Below are positions 1-8,733 of a stretch of 64,000 bases of DNA, in pieces. The stretch is from an uncultured Paenibacillaceae bacterium (GTDB lineage Bacteria; Bacillota; Bacilli; Paenibacillales; DA-C8). The first letter of the stretch is position 1; the number at the start of each line of letters is the position of its first letter. The stretch is taken from the NCBI GenBank assembly GCA_937957685.1, contig CALGAO010000029.1, forward strand, positions 1-64,000. The letters run 5' to 3'. The notes below the pieces were generated by a model, which searched no databases, was not told the DNA's origin, and saw nothing but the letters and a program-made list of their open reading frames with translations. A program made the position numbers and the translations under genes.

Positions 1-838
<838 letters not shown>

Positions 839-841
839 AGG

Positions 842-899
842 CCCTCAGGATGAGGGTCACTTCGACGTTGTGACAGCACGTCACGCTTTTAGTCGAAGT
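842..899 (-). other. rRNA leader hairpins next to the 16S 5' end
   Basis: Two inverted repeats lie just before the mature 16S 5' end: CCCTC/GAGGG (842-856) and a longer nested one, CACTTCGAC/GTCGAAGT (about 858-899) enclosing GTGAC/GTCAC (870-884). They probably form part of the precursor-rRNA leader or processing structure; the role is inferred from position. Confidence 0.45.
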
Positions 900-1038
900 T
901 CCGCTGTCCTTTAGACCCAATATATACGTGAGCTGATTGAAGCTCATTCATTGTTCAGTCATTGACGCGAGCAAGATGCGCCAGCCCGATCGGCCAGCCA
1001 TGTCTCGCTCATCAGGACGTTTCATTCGTTCGTTCTGC

Positions 1039-1053
1039 AGTTTTCAAAGAACA
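1039..1053 (-). promoter_or_regulatory. rRNA antitermination boxA
   Basis: The minus strand reads TGTTCTTTGAAAACT, matching the boxA of Bacillus rRNA leaders, which recruits Nus factors and protects rRNA transcripts from termination. It lies about 70 bases downstream of the predicted promoter and 200 bases before 16S, the expected place. Confidence 0.75.
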
Positions 1054-1120
1054 AGCTGCTGTTTGTTCATCACCGTTTCATCGACCCCGACTTTCGTCAG
1101 TGCCTCAAGGCGACTTTATT

Positions 1121-1150
1121 AATATATCACAGACCAATTAAAACTTGCAA
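1121..1150 (-). promoter_or_regulatory. rRNA operon sigma-A promoter
   Basis: On the minus strand: -35 TTGCAA (1145-1150), 18-base spacer, extended -10 TGATATATT (hexamer TATATT, 1121-1126). AT-rich, UP-like sequence lies upstream of the -35 (1151-1190). The span 840-1243 holds no gene, only this promoter and the leader. Confidence 0.6.
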
Positions 1151-1243
1151 GTGGTTTTTTATGACATCCGAAAAAAATCTTTTATCACAGGTGCAGAAGC
1201 CAAAGAACCGGGTCGAACAGCCGTTGGGCGCTTCACCTGCCAT

Positions 1244-1510
1244 TTACACGAATACAAACAGATGCAGGCCATATAATAACGCCAAACCCGGCAAACCGAG
1301 CAAACCGACAAGGAGCACGTTCGGTATGTTCAGCGCGAGCTCCACATCACCCAGCAATCCTGTCAGCTGAATCGAGTAGACCATCACGCCGGCAAGCGCG
1401 ACATTGGCGACGAATCGCAGAAAGGAGCCCGCAGTTGCCCGCGGTTTAAGCAACACATACAGCAAAGCGCAGACAGCGACCACGAACATCGTTAGCCATA
1501 AGCTGTTCAT
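1244..1510 (-). CDS. bofA: Pro-sigma-K processing inhibitor BofA
   Basis: An 88-residue protein with two or three hydrophobic segments (about 4-22, 28-50, 62-86) and the conserved BofA C-terminal stretch GLLGLPGLALLYGL. In Bacillus BofA sits in the outer forespore membrane with SpoIVFA and holds the SpoIVFB protease inactive, delaying pro-sigma-K cleavage. A strong ribosome binding site (GGAGGTGATC) precedes the ATG. The position after yaaL and before an rRNA operon matches Bacillus. Function is assigned by family and synteny. Confidence 0.88.
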   Translation of the reverse strand: MNSLWLTMFVVAVCALLYVLLKPRATAGSFLRFVANVALAGVMVYSIQLTGLLGDVELALNIPNVLLVGLLGLPGLALLYGLHLFVFV

Positions 1511-1669
1511 GCTTGATCACCTCCAGCAACCCATGAGCAGGCGGATATGAGTTGGCATGCGGATACAGGGCGTCAAAGAGTACCGAGGCGTGAAGTTCGC
1601 GCCAGGCGCTGTATCATTGAACCCGCTTCAGAGGTTCAAATTCGAATCAGCAGAAGGCATGACACGCGA

Positions 1670-2248
1670 TCAAGCGAAGCGTTGTTTGCGCATGTCATCC
1701 AGTTGCCTGTACAGGCGTTTCGTTTCCTTGAGCGTCGTGGCATAGTGCTTCTCCGCAGCGATGACCGAGTAGATCGCGTAATCGATCTGGTCCGGCTCAT
1801 GGACCCAGTCAAGTCTGTGCAGCGCGATCCGCCAATCGGCCAGCGCCTTGTTGCACCTTTCCACAGCCTGCATGTATTCCTCCTCGGCGGCTCGAATCTT
1901 GAGCTCGATGACTCTTGGATTCAACCTCTTGCCCTTGTCGCCAGCTTTGTCGCCATGAACTGCGGCGGCGGTCTCCTCCCATGTTTCCTTGAAATCGCCG
2001 GAATCAGGTGATGGCGTATCCCCATGCTGGATATACTCTGCTTCGTCCTGCAACGCACCGTGGTCGCAGATCACGGTTGAAGCTGACTCCATTTCTTCAC
2101 CTGTCTGTTCTTTGGCGACGTATTGCCTCATGCCTTCTGCATCCTCGCTCCCGACGACCATCTGCTCATTCTTCATCGCAGCTCCCTTACCCTTGTCTCC
2201 CAGGGCAGAGCGCCATCTGTCCCGCCATTTCTTGTACCATCCACGCAT
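1670..2248 (-). CDS. yaaL: YaaL-like DUF2508 protein with an N-terminal extension
   Basis: The last 80 or so residues (from ELKIRAAEEEYMQAVERC) fit the small DUF2508/YaaL family found between recR and bofA: helical, with the DQIDYAIYSVIAAEKHY motif. YaaL is usually about 75 residues; this protein has about 110 extra hydrophilic, acidic and low-complexity residues in front. The start is set at the ATG for MRGWYKKW because GGGAGG lies 9 bases upstream; an earlier ATG would put that site inside the gene. Function unknown, perhaps sporulation-linked through its partner bofA. Confidence 0.7.
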   Translation of the reverse strand: MRGWYKKWRDRWRSALGDKGKGAAMKNEQMVVGSEDAEGMRQYVAKEQTGEEMESASTVICDHGALQDEAEYIQHGDTPSPDSGDFKETWEETAAAVHGDKAGDKGKRLNPRVIELKIRAAEEEYMQAVERCNKALADWRIALHRLDWVHEPDQIDYAIYSVIAAEKHYATTLKETKRLYRQLDDMRKQRFA

Positions 2249-2485
2249 GGAACTTGTCCTCCCGAACTGCAGCACTGTTTACTACATTCATATAGGAGGA
2301 CAGGCCATTCTAGAACCGTCCATGTGAAATAAAATGTGGTAAAGGCCATTCCCGTTCCACACGAGTTCCTTCTCGAAGCAGGGAATACATGCGGACTAAC
2401 CGGAACAGATCCCGCGAGAAACGGTCCACTCCAACTCCATCCGTTAACGGTGACGCATCAGCCTCATGAAAGCCAAAAGTCCAAA

Positions 2486-2525
2486 AAGCCCCTCGACCCG
2501 CAACCGTCTGCGAATCAAGGGGCTT
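2486..2525 (-). terminator. Terminator after recR
   Basis: On the minus strand AAGCCCCT pairs with AGGGGCTT, followed by TTTTT; an inner CGCA/TGCG stem extends it. It ends the dnaX-yaaK-recR transcript, so yaaL-bofA needs its own promoter, which I could not place. The rest of 2249-2588 shows no gene. Confidence 0.7.
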
Positions 2526-2588
2526 CACCCTCATCCTGGGCATATGGGCATATCATACATCGCCAGCAAACAAACACAACGGCATCCG

Positions 2589-3185
2589 TTACAGCTCCCG
2601 CCGTCCTTCAAGCGCCTTGGACAGCGTCACCTCGTCGGCGTACTCGAGGTCGCCGCCGACCGGCAACCCGTGCGCGATGCGCGTGACCTTGATGCCAAAT
2701 GGCTTCACCAATCTGGAAAGATACATCGCCGTTGCTTCCCCTTCAATATTCGGGTTCGTGGCGATGATGAGCTCCTGCACCGTCTCATCCGTCAGCCGGT
2801 TCAGCAGCTCGCTGATGCGGATATCATCCGGCCCGATCCCCTCGACCGGCGAGATCGCGCCGTGGAGCACATGATACATGCCCTGGAATTCCTTCGTCCT
2901 CTCCATGGCGATGAGGTCCTTGGGCTCCTGGACGACACAGATGACGCTGCGGTCCCGGCTCTTGTCCTGGCAGATGCGGCAAGGATCCGCATCCGTGATG
3001 TTGCAGCAGATCGAACAATATTGCAGATTGCGCTTGACGCCGACCAATGCCTTGGCGAAATCCATCACATCCTGCTCCTGCATGCGCAGCACATGAAAAG
3101 CCAACCGGCTCGCCGTCTTCGGCCCTATGCCCGGCAAGCGAGAGAACGATTCGATCAATTTCGCGATCGGTTCTGGATAATACAC
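2589..3185 (-). CDS. recR: Recombination protein RecR
   Basis: A 198-residue protein with the RecR layout: N-terminal helix-hairpin-helix (LPGIGPKTASRLAFHVL, about 17-33), a C4 zinc finger (CSIC...CRIC), then a Toprim domain (ICVVQEPKDLIAME... and IATNPNIEGEATA). It loads RecA at gaps together with RecO/RecF. The GTG at 3185 is chosen because the family begins (M/V)YYPEPI and AAGGGG lies 9 bases upstream; the open frame runs further but without family similarity. It belongs to the conserved dnaX-yaaK-recR cluster. Confidence 0.95.
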   Translation of the reverse strand: MYYPEPIAKLIESFSRLPGIGPKTASRLAFHVLRMQEQDVMDFAKALVGVKRNLQYCSICCNITDADPCRICQDKSRDRSVICVVQEPKDLIAMERTKEFQGMYHVLHGAISPVEGIGPDDIRISELLNRLTDETVQELIIATNPNIEGEATAMYLSRLVKPFGIKVTRIAHGLPVGGDLEYADEVTLSKALEGRREL

Positions 3186-3273
3186 CGAAACTATCCCCTT
3201 TGCTGTCTGAAAAAATGCGCTCTCCCGCCTCAGAACTGTCAGCCCTGCCCACAGCCTGGCGAAGAGCGAGCCT

Positions 3274-3345
3274 TCATGCATCGAGCTGTCGCAAGAGGCG
3301 CCTTCGCTCCACGATCCACTCCGCGCACTCCGGACAGACCTTCAT
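3274..3345 (-). CDS. Possible 23-residue CxxC micro-ORF between yaaK and recR
   Basis: A short frame starts ATG AAG GTC TGT and encodes a 23-residue peptide beginning MKVCPEC. It has one CPEC pair followed by a basic, arginine-rich helix-like stretch. Its end overlaps an ATG in the upstream extension of the recR frame. No ribosome binding site is visible and a hairpin (3352-3374) lies directly upstream. It could be a fragment of a zinc-ribbon gene or chance; low confidence. Confidence 0.2.
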   Translation of the reverse strand: MKVCPECAEWIVERRRLLRQLDA

Positions 3346-3351
3346 GCAATA

Positions 3352-3374
3352 AGCCGGCGCTTCTCGCGCCGGCT
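3352..3374 (-). other. GC-rich hairpin between yaaK and recR
   Basis: AGCCGGCG pairs perfectly with CGCCGGCT around a short loop. There is no T run, so it is a weak terminator or an RNA-processing or stability element. It sits in an unusually long gap (3186-3400) for a cluster that is tightly packed in Bacillus. Confidence 0.4.
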
Positions 3375-3400
3375 GCGGTTCGCAGTGAACGATTCGTCCG

Positions 3401-3718
3401 TCAAAACAATCCAGGTATATTCATGCCGCCGGTGAATCGACCGAGATCCTGGCTTGCCAGTTCATCCGCCTTGTTCAGGGCGTCGTTCACAGCAGCCATA
3501 ACCAGATCCTGCAGCATCTCCACATCGTCCGGATCGACTGCTTCAGGCTTGATCGTGATGCCGAGCACCTTCTTGTGACCGTTCATGCTGACCGTCACCA
3601 CGCCGCCTCCAGCGGAGCCTTCGACCGTCTTGTTGCCCAGCTCCTCCTGGGCCTTCAGCATCTGCTCCTGCATCTTCTTGACCTGTTTCATCATCTGATT
3701 CATGTTATTGCGCATCAT
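3401..3718 (-). CDS. yaaK: YbaB/EbfC family nucleoid-associated protein
   Basis: About 105 residues with the family hallmarks: a methionine- and lysine-rich N-terminal helix (MNQMMKQVKKMQEQM), VEGSAGGG, and the C-terminal DLGRFTGGMNIPGLF. EbfC proteins form tweezer-shaped dimers that bind DNA. The gene sits between dnaX and recR, the usual order. The start is uncertain: a TTG at 3730, or ATGs at 3718 and 3715; 3718 is taken because the TTG abuts the AGGGG site. Confidence 0.92.
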   Translation of the reverse strand: MMRNNMNQMMKQVKKMQEQMLKAQEELGNKTVEGSAGGGVVTVSMNGHKKVLGITIKPEAVDPDDVEMLQDLVMAAVNDALNKADELASQDLGRFTGGMNIPGLF

Positions 3719-3779
3719 TGAACTCTTCAACCCCTTAGTTTGATATCCAATTGATGTACGGCATCATAGCATGTCCGGC

Positions 3780-5570
3780 CTAATCCTCCCTGATCGTGAC
3801 CAGGTCTTCGCCGAACAGCTGAATCGCTTCCTTGATCCAGTCCTGCTCCTGCTTGCCGCTCTCTTCCGGCGTCAGCTCCAGGATCTCCGGCTCGGCGCCG
3901 GCCTGCTGACCTTCGGCCTTGCTTGCCGTCAGATCCGCCCAATCATTCTTCATCACGGTCATGATCGAAAGCGGTCGACCCAACACCTCTGCGATGACCT
4001 GTTCGATCAATTCCCTGTTGGCCGGTTTCTCCGTTGTCTCACGGTGCATGGCGCTCTTGAATGCGAGGAGCACCGCATCCCTTGTCGCGGCGACGGGCTC
4101 GCCATCGATCAACCAGGCATGGACGGTGATCTTGCGTTCCTTCACCCGCTGCAGGATCGACGGCCAACGGTTCAACACCTCGCCCATCGTGGCGCTGTCC
4201 TGCTGCTGCCTGAACGCTTCCAGAGCGGCCAGCGACCTGATCCCACGCGGGCTGGTGACGGTCCTCGCCGCCTGCCTGCTCTTCCCGCCAGGAGCTGCTG
4301 CGCCCCCGCTCGTCCCGCCCGGACGCATCCCTGCTGCTGCGGATGAATAAGCATCTCCGCCAGAGACCGGCGCGACTCGCACCTCCCGCAACTGCATGAG
4401 CTCCTGCTGCAGCTTGTGCACGGCGGAGCGAAGCTGATCCAGCTCCTGCTTCCACTGCGCCGGGATCTCCGCGCCGGCCGCTTGCGGCGCCTCCGTACAC
4501 AGCTTCAGCACGGCCACCTCCAGGATTAACTGCGGTTGGAAAGCAAATCTCAGCTCCGCCTGGTACCGGTTCAACGTCTCGATCATCGAGAACAGCCGGG
4601 CGCTCCCGAACCGTTCAGCCAGCTGCCTGTGTGTCTCCGGTTCAGGCAGTCTCTCGCGCAGGCTCTCCGTGCGCGGCGCCATCAGCACCATGAGCAAATC
4701 CCGGAAATAGAGCAACAGATTCTCCAGGCATTTGTCCGCGCTCTTGCCTTCCTGGAGCAGCTGATCCACGATCTCAAGCACCTTCCCGACATCGCGATCC
4801 AGGATCGCCTCAGCCAGCTTCCTGAACTGCTCCTGCGGTATGCCGCCGGTGATCGCCACGGCCGCTTCATACGTAATGCGCGAGCCAGCAAACGTCGATA
4901 TCTGATCGAGCAGACTGAGCGCATCCCGCATCCCGCCATCGGACAGGCGGGCGACATAATGAAGAGCCTCCTCTTCGGCTTCTATGCCTTCTTCTCTGCA
5001 GATCTCGCGCATGCGTTCGACCTGCTCGGTGAGCGATATCCGATGAAAGTCAAAGCGTTGACAACGGGAGATGATCGTCGCCGGGAGCTTGTGCGGCTCC
5101 GTGGTGGCCAGGATGAACATCGCGTGCTCCGGCGGCTCCTCCAACGTCTTCAGGAGCGCATTGAACGCTTCCGGGGTCAGCATGTGCACCTCGTCGATGA
5201 TGTACACCTTGCGCCTGACCTCGGTAGGCGCGTACTTGACCTTGTCGCGAATATCCCTGATCTCTTCCACGCCCCGGTTGGACGCCGCGTCGATCTCCAC
5301 GACATCCATCACCGAGCCTGCGCTGATGCGCTTGCATGCCGAGCATTCGTTGCATGGAGCATGCTCCAGGCCCCGCTCGCAATTGACCGCCTTGGCCAGG
5401 ATCTTGGCGGTGCTGGTCTTGCCGGTGCCGCGAGGGCCGCTGAACAGATAGGCATGCGACACCTTCGCTTCACGCAGCGAATTATACAGTGTCTGCGTGA
5501 TGTGCTGTTGTCCAACGACATCCTGGAACGTCTGCGGGCGCCAGGCACGATACAGTGCTATTCGGTTCAT
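3780..5570 (-). CDS. dnaX: DNA polymerase III subunit gamma/tau
   Basis: The clamp-loader ATPase, 596 residues. It shows Walker A GPRGTGKTS (about 45-53), a four-cysteine zinc module (CERGLEHAPCNECSAC), Walker B DEVHML, and the SRC motif in ATIISRCQRF, which senses ATP at the subunit interface. The C-terminal half after about residue 370 is the tau extension that contacts polymerase and helicase. The ATG at 5570 follows GGGGTGAGGGG. I saw no clear slippery site for making gamma. It heads the dnaX-yaaK-recR operon. Confidence 0.96.
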   Translation of the reverse strand: MNRIALYRAWRPQTFQDVVGQQHITQTLYNSLREAKVSHAYLFSGPRGTGKTSTAKILAKAVNCERGLEHAPCNECSACKRISAGSVMDVVEIDAASNRGVEEIRDIRDKVKYAPTEVRRKVYIIDEVHMLTPEAFNALLKTLEEPPEHAMFILATTEPHKLPATIISRCQRFDFHRISLTEQVERMREICREEGIEAEEEALHYVARLSDGGMRDALSLLDQISTFAGSRITYEAAVAITGGIPQEQFRKLAEAILDRDVGKVLEIVDQLLQEGKSADKCLENLLLYFRDLLMVLMAPRTESLRERLPEPETHRQLAERFGSARLFSMIETLNRYQAELRFAFQPQLILEVAVLKLCTEAPQAAGAEIPAQWKQELDQLRSAVHKLQQELMQLREVRVAPVSGGDAYSSAAAGMRPGGTSGGAAAPGGKSRQAARTVTSPRGIRSLAALEAFRQQQDSATMGEVLNRWPSILQRVKERKITVHAWLIDGEPVAATRDAVLLAFKSAMHRETTEKPANRELIEQVIAEVLGRPLSIMTVMKNDWADLTASKAEGQQAGAEPEILELTPEESGKQEQDWIKEAIQLFGEDLVTIRED

Positions 5571-5609
5571 GCCCCTCACCCCCTGTGCCAAGCACACATA
5601 ACTTCATTC

Positions 5610-5615
5610 ATTATA
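5610..5615 (-). promoter_or_regulatory. Putative dnaX promoter -10
   Basis: A perfect TATAAT on the minus strand, 40 bases before the dnaX start; the -35 is poor (TTTACC, 18 bases upstream). A CATCCC/GGGATG hairpin near 5730-5750 follows the kinase gene but has no T run. Confidence 0.35.
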
Positions 5616-5766
5616 CTATAACGGCGTAAGGGGGTAAACGGCACAACAGGAGAAGGGGTGACCGCCCCGCCCTGACCTGTGCTCTCGCGTTGCAGCGGCG
5701 TTGCCTGACCCGAACCCTCCCCGCAGCATCCCGCAGATGTTGGGATGTCCTCATCGCATCCGCAGC

Positions 5767-7212
5767 TCAGACCATGGCAGGCAGCGATATGGTGAAGGTC
5801 GTCCCCCCTGTTCCGCTGCTCACCGTGATCTGTCCGCCCATATCATGCACGATCCGTTGGCAGACGGCCAGCCCCAGGCCGGTGCCGTTCTCCTTGGTCG
5901 TGAAGAAAGGATCGAAGATCTTGTCCATCAGATACTCCGGTATGCCCGAGCCGGTGTCATGAATATCGATATGTATCATTTGATCATCGCTCAGTCGCTC
6001 GACGATCGTCAGCACGCCATTCTCCTCCATGGCTTCAATCGCATTTTTGCATATGTTGAGGAACACCTGCTTCAACAATTCGCTGTCCGCATGAACGGGC
6101 GGCAGGTTGTCCGCCACCAGATAGTTCACCGTGATGCTGTGCAGGTTGGCCTCGCTCATGATGATCGGCAGGATATTGTGGATCGTCTGCGCCACCGATG
6201 TGGGACGATAGCTTGTATCCTTGCGTTTGCCGAGCAGCAGGAACTCATTGACAAGCTCATTGATCCGATCGATCTCGCTCTGGACGATGGACAGATAGCC
6301 AACCTCGCGCTCCAGATTCCGACTCTCCAGCGCGGACTGCAACAACTGGATGAAGCCCTTGATCGAGGTAAGAGGATTGCGAATCTCGTGCGCGGTTCCA
6401 GCGGCGATCTGGCCGATCATGGCCAGCCTGTCGCTGCGGTGCAGTTGGGCTTCCAGGGACCTCAGATTGGATACATCCTTCACGATGATGTATGCGCCTG
6501 CTATCGCTCCGGATGTGTCTCTCAGCATATTGGAATCGATGAGCAGGTCATATCGCCTGGCGCCATTCTGCCACAGAACGGGATGGTTCCGCACGACGGT
6601 TCCGCCAAGCAAAGATGAGATGACCAGCTGGAAATCTCCTGATGACGATTCGAACAGCTGGTCAATCGGTTTATTCAGCAAGCATTCGCGCTTATGTCCG
6701 AGAATCTCGCACGCCATATGGCTGATCTCCACGAGTCGATAGTTCGTATCGAAGACCATGATGCCCAGGTTCACATTTCGCATGAATGAATCGGAAAACT
6801 GTTGCAGGATGGATGGTCTATTTTTCTTGAAATGAGGGAGGTACAAGAGGGTGTACTGTGCTTGTCCGCCGGACAGGGCTTGAACCGCAAACGCTTCCGT
6901 GGCAGTCCACTCTCCGCCCTTCGTCTTCACTTCGATCACCGGGAAATTGAGCGCATCACTCTCCAGCCTGGCACAGGCCAGATACAGATCCTGCAAGCTA
7001 TCGAAGCCTCTGATGATGTCCGTATAGGGCCGACCATGCAACTCATCTGCCGTATATTCCGCCGTTTGCAGGAACAAAGCGCTCGCCCTGGCAAGGTTTC
7101 CGCTCCCGTCGAACATGAGGAATGAAATGGTCGGATAATTGCCAACAACGTGTAACAAGGACTGTAAATGAAAAGGAAGCCTCAATTCCGTCGAATACAA
7201 CAACTCCTTCAC
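5767..7212 (-). CDS. PAS-domain sensor histidine kinase, soluble, sporulation-kinase-like
   Basis: 481 residues with no membrane segment. Two PAS-like modules occupy about 20-125 and 135-250. Next is a HisKA domain with H-box AHEIRNPLTSIKGF (phosphorylated His near residue 275), then an HATPase with N-box CKNAIEAM, G1 DTGSGIP, F-box FDPFFTTKENGTGLGL. This layout matches cytoplasmic kinases that feed Spo0F in Bacillus. No response regulator lies beside it, and spo0F in this window is an obvious candidate partner (inference). The GTG start follows GGGGATGTGAG. The gene sits between SRP RNA and dnaX, which are adjacent in Bacillus. Confidence 0.88.
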   Translation of the reverse strand: MKELLYSTELRLPFHLQSLLHVVGNYPTISFLMFDGSGNLARASALFLQTAEYTADELHGRPYTDIIRGFDSLQDLYLACARLESDALNFPVIEVKTKGGEWTATEAFAVQALSGGQAQYTLLYLPHFKKNRPSILQQFSDSFMRNVNLGIMVFDTNYRLVEISHMACEILGHKRECLLNKPIDQLFESSSGDFQLVISSLLGGTVVRNHPVLWQNGARRYDLLIDSNMLRDTSGAIAGAYIIVKDVSNLRSLEAQLHRSDRLAMIGQIAAGTAHEIRNPLTSIKGFIQLLQSALESRNLEREVGYLSIVQSEIDRINELVNEFLLLGKRKDTSYRPTSVAQTIHNILPIIMSEANLHSITVNYLVADNLPPVHADSELLKQVFLNICKNAIEAMEENGVLTIVERLSDDQMIHIDIHDTGSGIPEYLMDKIFDPFFTTKENGTGLGLAVCQRIVHDMGGQITVSSGTGGTTFTISLPAMV

Positions 7213-7487
7213 CTCACATCCCCTGGCAGCTTGTTCATTTTTTATAAATTTTACAAAGTTCCACGCCTGCTCACAAGATCAGGAAATACCGAACCGTCGT
7301 CAGCGTTTTGAACAAAAGCCGCGCCAGTCAAGCCTTCCCCAGCTTGTCCGATGGAACTTTTTACCGCCTTAATGATTCTTCAATTTTAAATGATCTCCTG
7401 CATTTCCCATAAAAAATAATCCTTTTGACCCACCGGCCAACCATGCGACACGCGATCCCATACGCCGGAATAACTAATTTATATAAA

Positions 7488-7512
7488 CAAAAAAACCAAC
7501 CGTCTCGGCTGG
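7488..7512 (-). terminator. Terminator downstream of SRP RNA
   Basis: On the minus strand CCAGCC/GGTTGG forms a stem followed by TTTTTTTG. It probably catches transcription of the SRP RNA gene. The rest of 7213-7564 (352 bases) holds no supported gene. Confidence 0.55.
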
Positions 7513-7564
7513 TCTCCAATCTCCAATCCTCATACAAGAAGGACCTATTCCATTGAAAAAATAA

Positions 7565-7838
7565 TACCGTGCACCTGTCATTGATCATAGGATACGAGCT
7601 TGTCCTCCGTATCCGGCTCAGGTTAGGCCACCCTTCGGCACATGAAAAATCTTACTTACGGCTGCTTCCTTCCGGACCTGACCGGGTTCATAAGCTTTCA
7701 TTGCGAAGGACCCGACCGTCAACACCAGATAACGGAAGCCAGTCCTCACACCCTAAGACCGCTGACAGGAATTCAACCCCGCTGCAGCGGATTGCGGGTT
7801 ACAGGGCACCGCTACCTCCCCGTCTAGCACGGCAAAGC
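7565..7838 (-). ncRNA. ffs: Large signal recognition particle RNA (scRNA, Bacillus type)
   Basis: The minus strand carries the SRP helix-8 signature GGTCAGGTCCGGAAGGAAGC (about 7664-7683) and the Alu-domain 5' part TGCCGTGCTAGACGGGGAGG, whose start pairs with the 3' end AGGTGCACGG. A T-rich stretch follows. Length is about 274 bases, the large form of Bacillus rather than the short 4.5S form. It binds Ffh and targets membrane proteins. The ends are set by pairing of the termini and similarity and may shift by a few bases. Confidence 0.93.
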
Positions 7839-7905
7839 TAAGTATAGCGAAATTTCGACCAAAGATCAACCTTTAGTATCTGGGAAGTTGCCCATAGATC
7901 CCGCT

Positions 7906-8304
7906 CTAGCGTAGCCTCACCTGGTAATCGAACCCCGGGCTGTTGAAGCTCAGAGCCTTCTCGGCCTTCTCCCTGATCGCTTCCCGCTCCCTGTCGCTCA
8001 GGCCCTCCTTGAGAGTCAGGTAGACGACCACATGAGGCCCGTTGGAGAAGGAACTCACGCGCTCGATGCCATCTATGCTCAAGAGTGTCCGTTGGATCAC
8101 CTCAGAATTCTCGGCATAGCTTCGGCTGGATGGATTGGTCGGAAGTTCCGGATTCGTCTGGGTGATGCCCAGGTATCCATCCGCCGGATATTGGTACGTT
8201 TCGCTCTCCGCAGCACCTCCGCACGCCGCCGTCACCAGGCTGAGCATCAGTACGACAGCGGCAAGGAGCCAGCGGGAACGGCTGCCAATTCCTGTTTGAC
8301 GCAT
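7906..8304 (-). CDS. Small lipoprotein, possibly of the sporulation YhcN/YlaJ kind
   Basis: 132 residues. A signal peptide ends in the lipobox LVTAAC (Cys about 28), followed by a polar linker and a C-terminal alpha/beta module (LLSIDGIERVSSFS...VVVYLTLKEGLSDREREAIREKAEKAL) that recalls the YhcN/YlaJ spore lipoprotein fold. Its ribosome binding site GGAGG lies inside an inverted repeat shared with the end of rpmE. Family assignment is tentative. Confidence 0.65.
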   Translation of the reverse strand: MRQTGIGSRSRWLLAAVVLMLSLVTAACGGAAESETYQYPADGYLGITQTNPELPTNPSSRSYAENSEVIQRTLLSIDGIERVSSFSNGPHVVVYLTLKEGLSDREREAIREKAEKALSFNSPGFDYQVRLR

Positions 8305-8308
8305 AAAG

Positions 8309-8351
8309 AAGACACCTCCTCAGATCATAGGATGACCCGTGAAGGTGTCTT
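8309..8351 (-). promoter_or_regulatory. Inverted repeat covering the lipoprotein ribosome binding site
   Basis: AAGACACCT (8309-8317) and AGGTGTCTT (8343-8351) form a 9-bp stem with a 25-base loop. On the minus strand the stem's second arm overlaps the GGAGG site of the lipoprotein gene (8315-8319) and is followed by TTCTTTATG. It may be a weak rpmE terminator that also lowers translation of the next gene. Confidence 0.45.
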
Positions 8352-8382
8352 TATTCCCGTAACGATTATGCTAATCAATGGA

Positions 8383-8580
8383 TCACAGTCCGTATTTCTT
8401 CTTGAACTTGTCCACACGACCGCCAGAATCGACGAACTTCTGCTTGCCGGTAAAGAACGGGTGGCATACCGAGCAGATTTCCACGCGAAGATTCTTCTTG
8501 ATCGAGCCGGTCTCAAATGTGTTCCCGCAAGCGCAAGTTACAGTCGTCACGTGGTATTCAGGATGAATAGCTGGTTTCAT
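8383..8580 (-). CDS. rpmE: Ribosomal protein bL31, zinc-binding form
   Basis: 66 residues starting MKPAIHPEYHVTTV. CAC (residues 16-18 region) and CSVC supply the zinc ligands of the C+ type of L31, the form replaced by YtiA under zinc starvation in Bacillus. GAGGTGAACGATCG precedes the ATG; a longer frame upstream lacks similarity. Downstream of rho as in Bacillus, though with one gene inserted between. Confidence 0.96.
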   Translation of the reverse strand: MKPAIHPEYHVTTVTCACGNTFETGSIKKNLRVEICSVCHPFFTGKQKFVDSGGRVDKFKKKYGL

Positions 8581-8733
8581 CGATCGTTCACCTCTTTCCG
8601 CCCTGAGCGCCTTGCGCCCAGAGTAAAATTGACACATGAAGACATTATAGCACGCACCAACCCCCGATGCAACCATCGTTTATCCGCATTGCAAGCGGCG
8701 AAGGCGCCTGCGCCAGCGCCGCTCCCCGCCGAT

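Noticed and set aside
7361..7588. 75-codon minus-strand frame downstream of SRP RNA
   Set aside because: It overlaps the SRP RNA end and the terminator, with no ribosome site.
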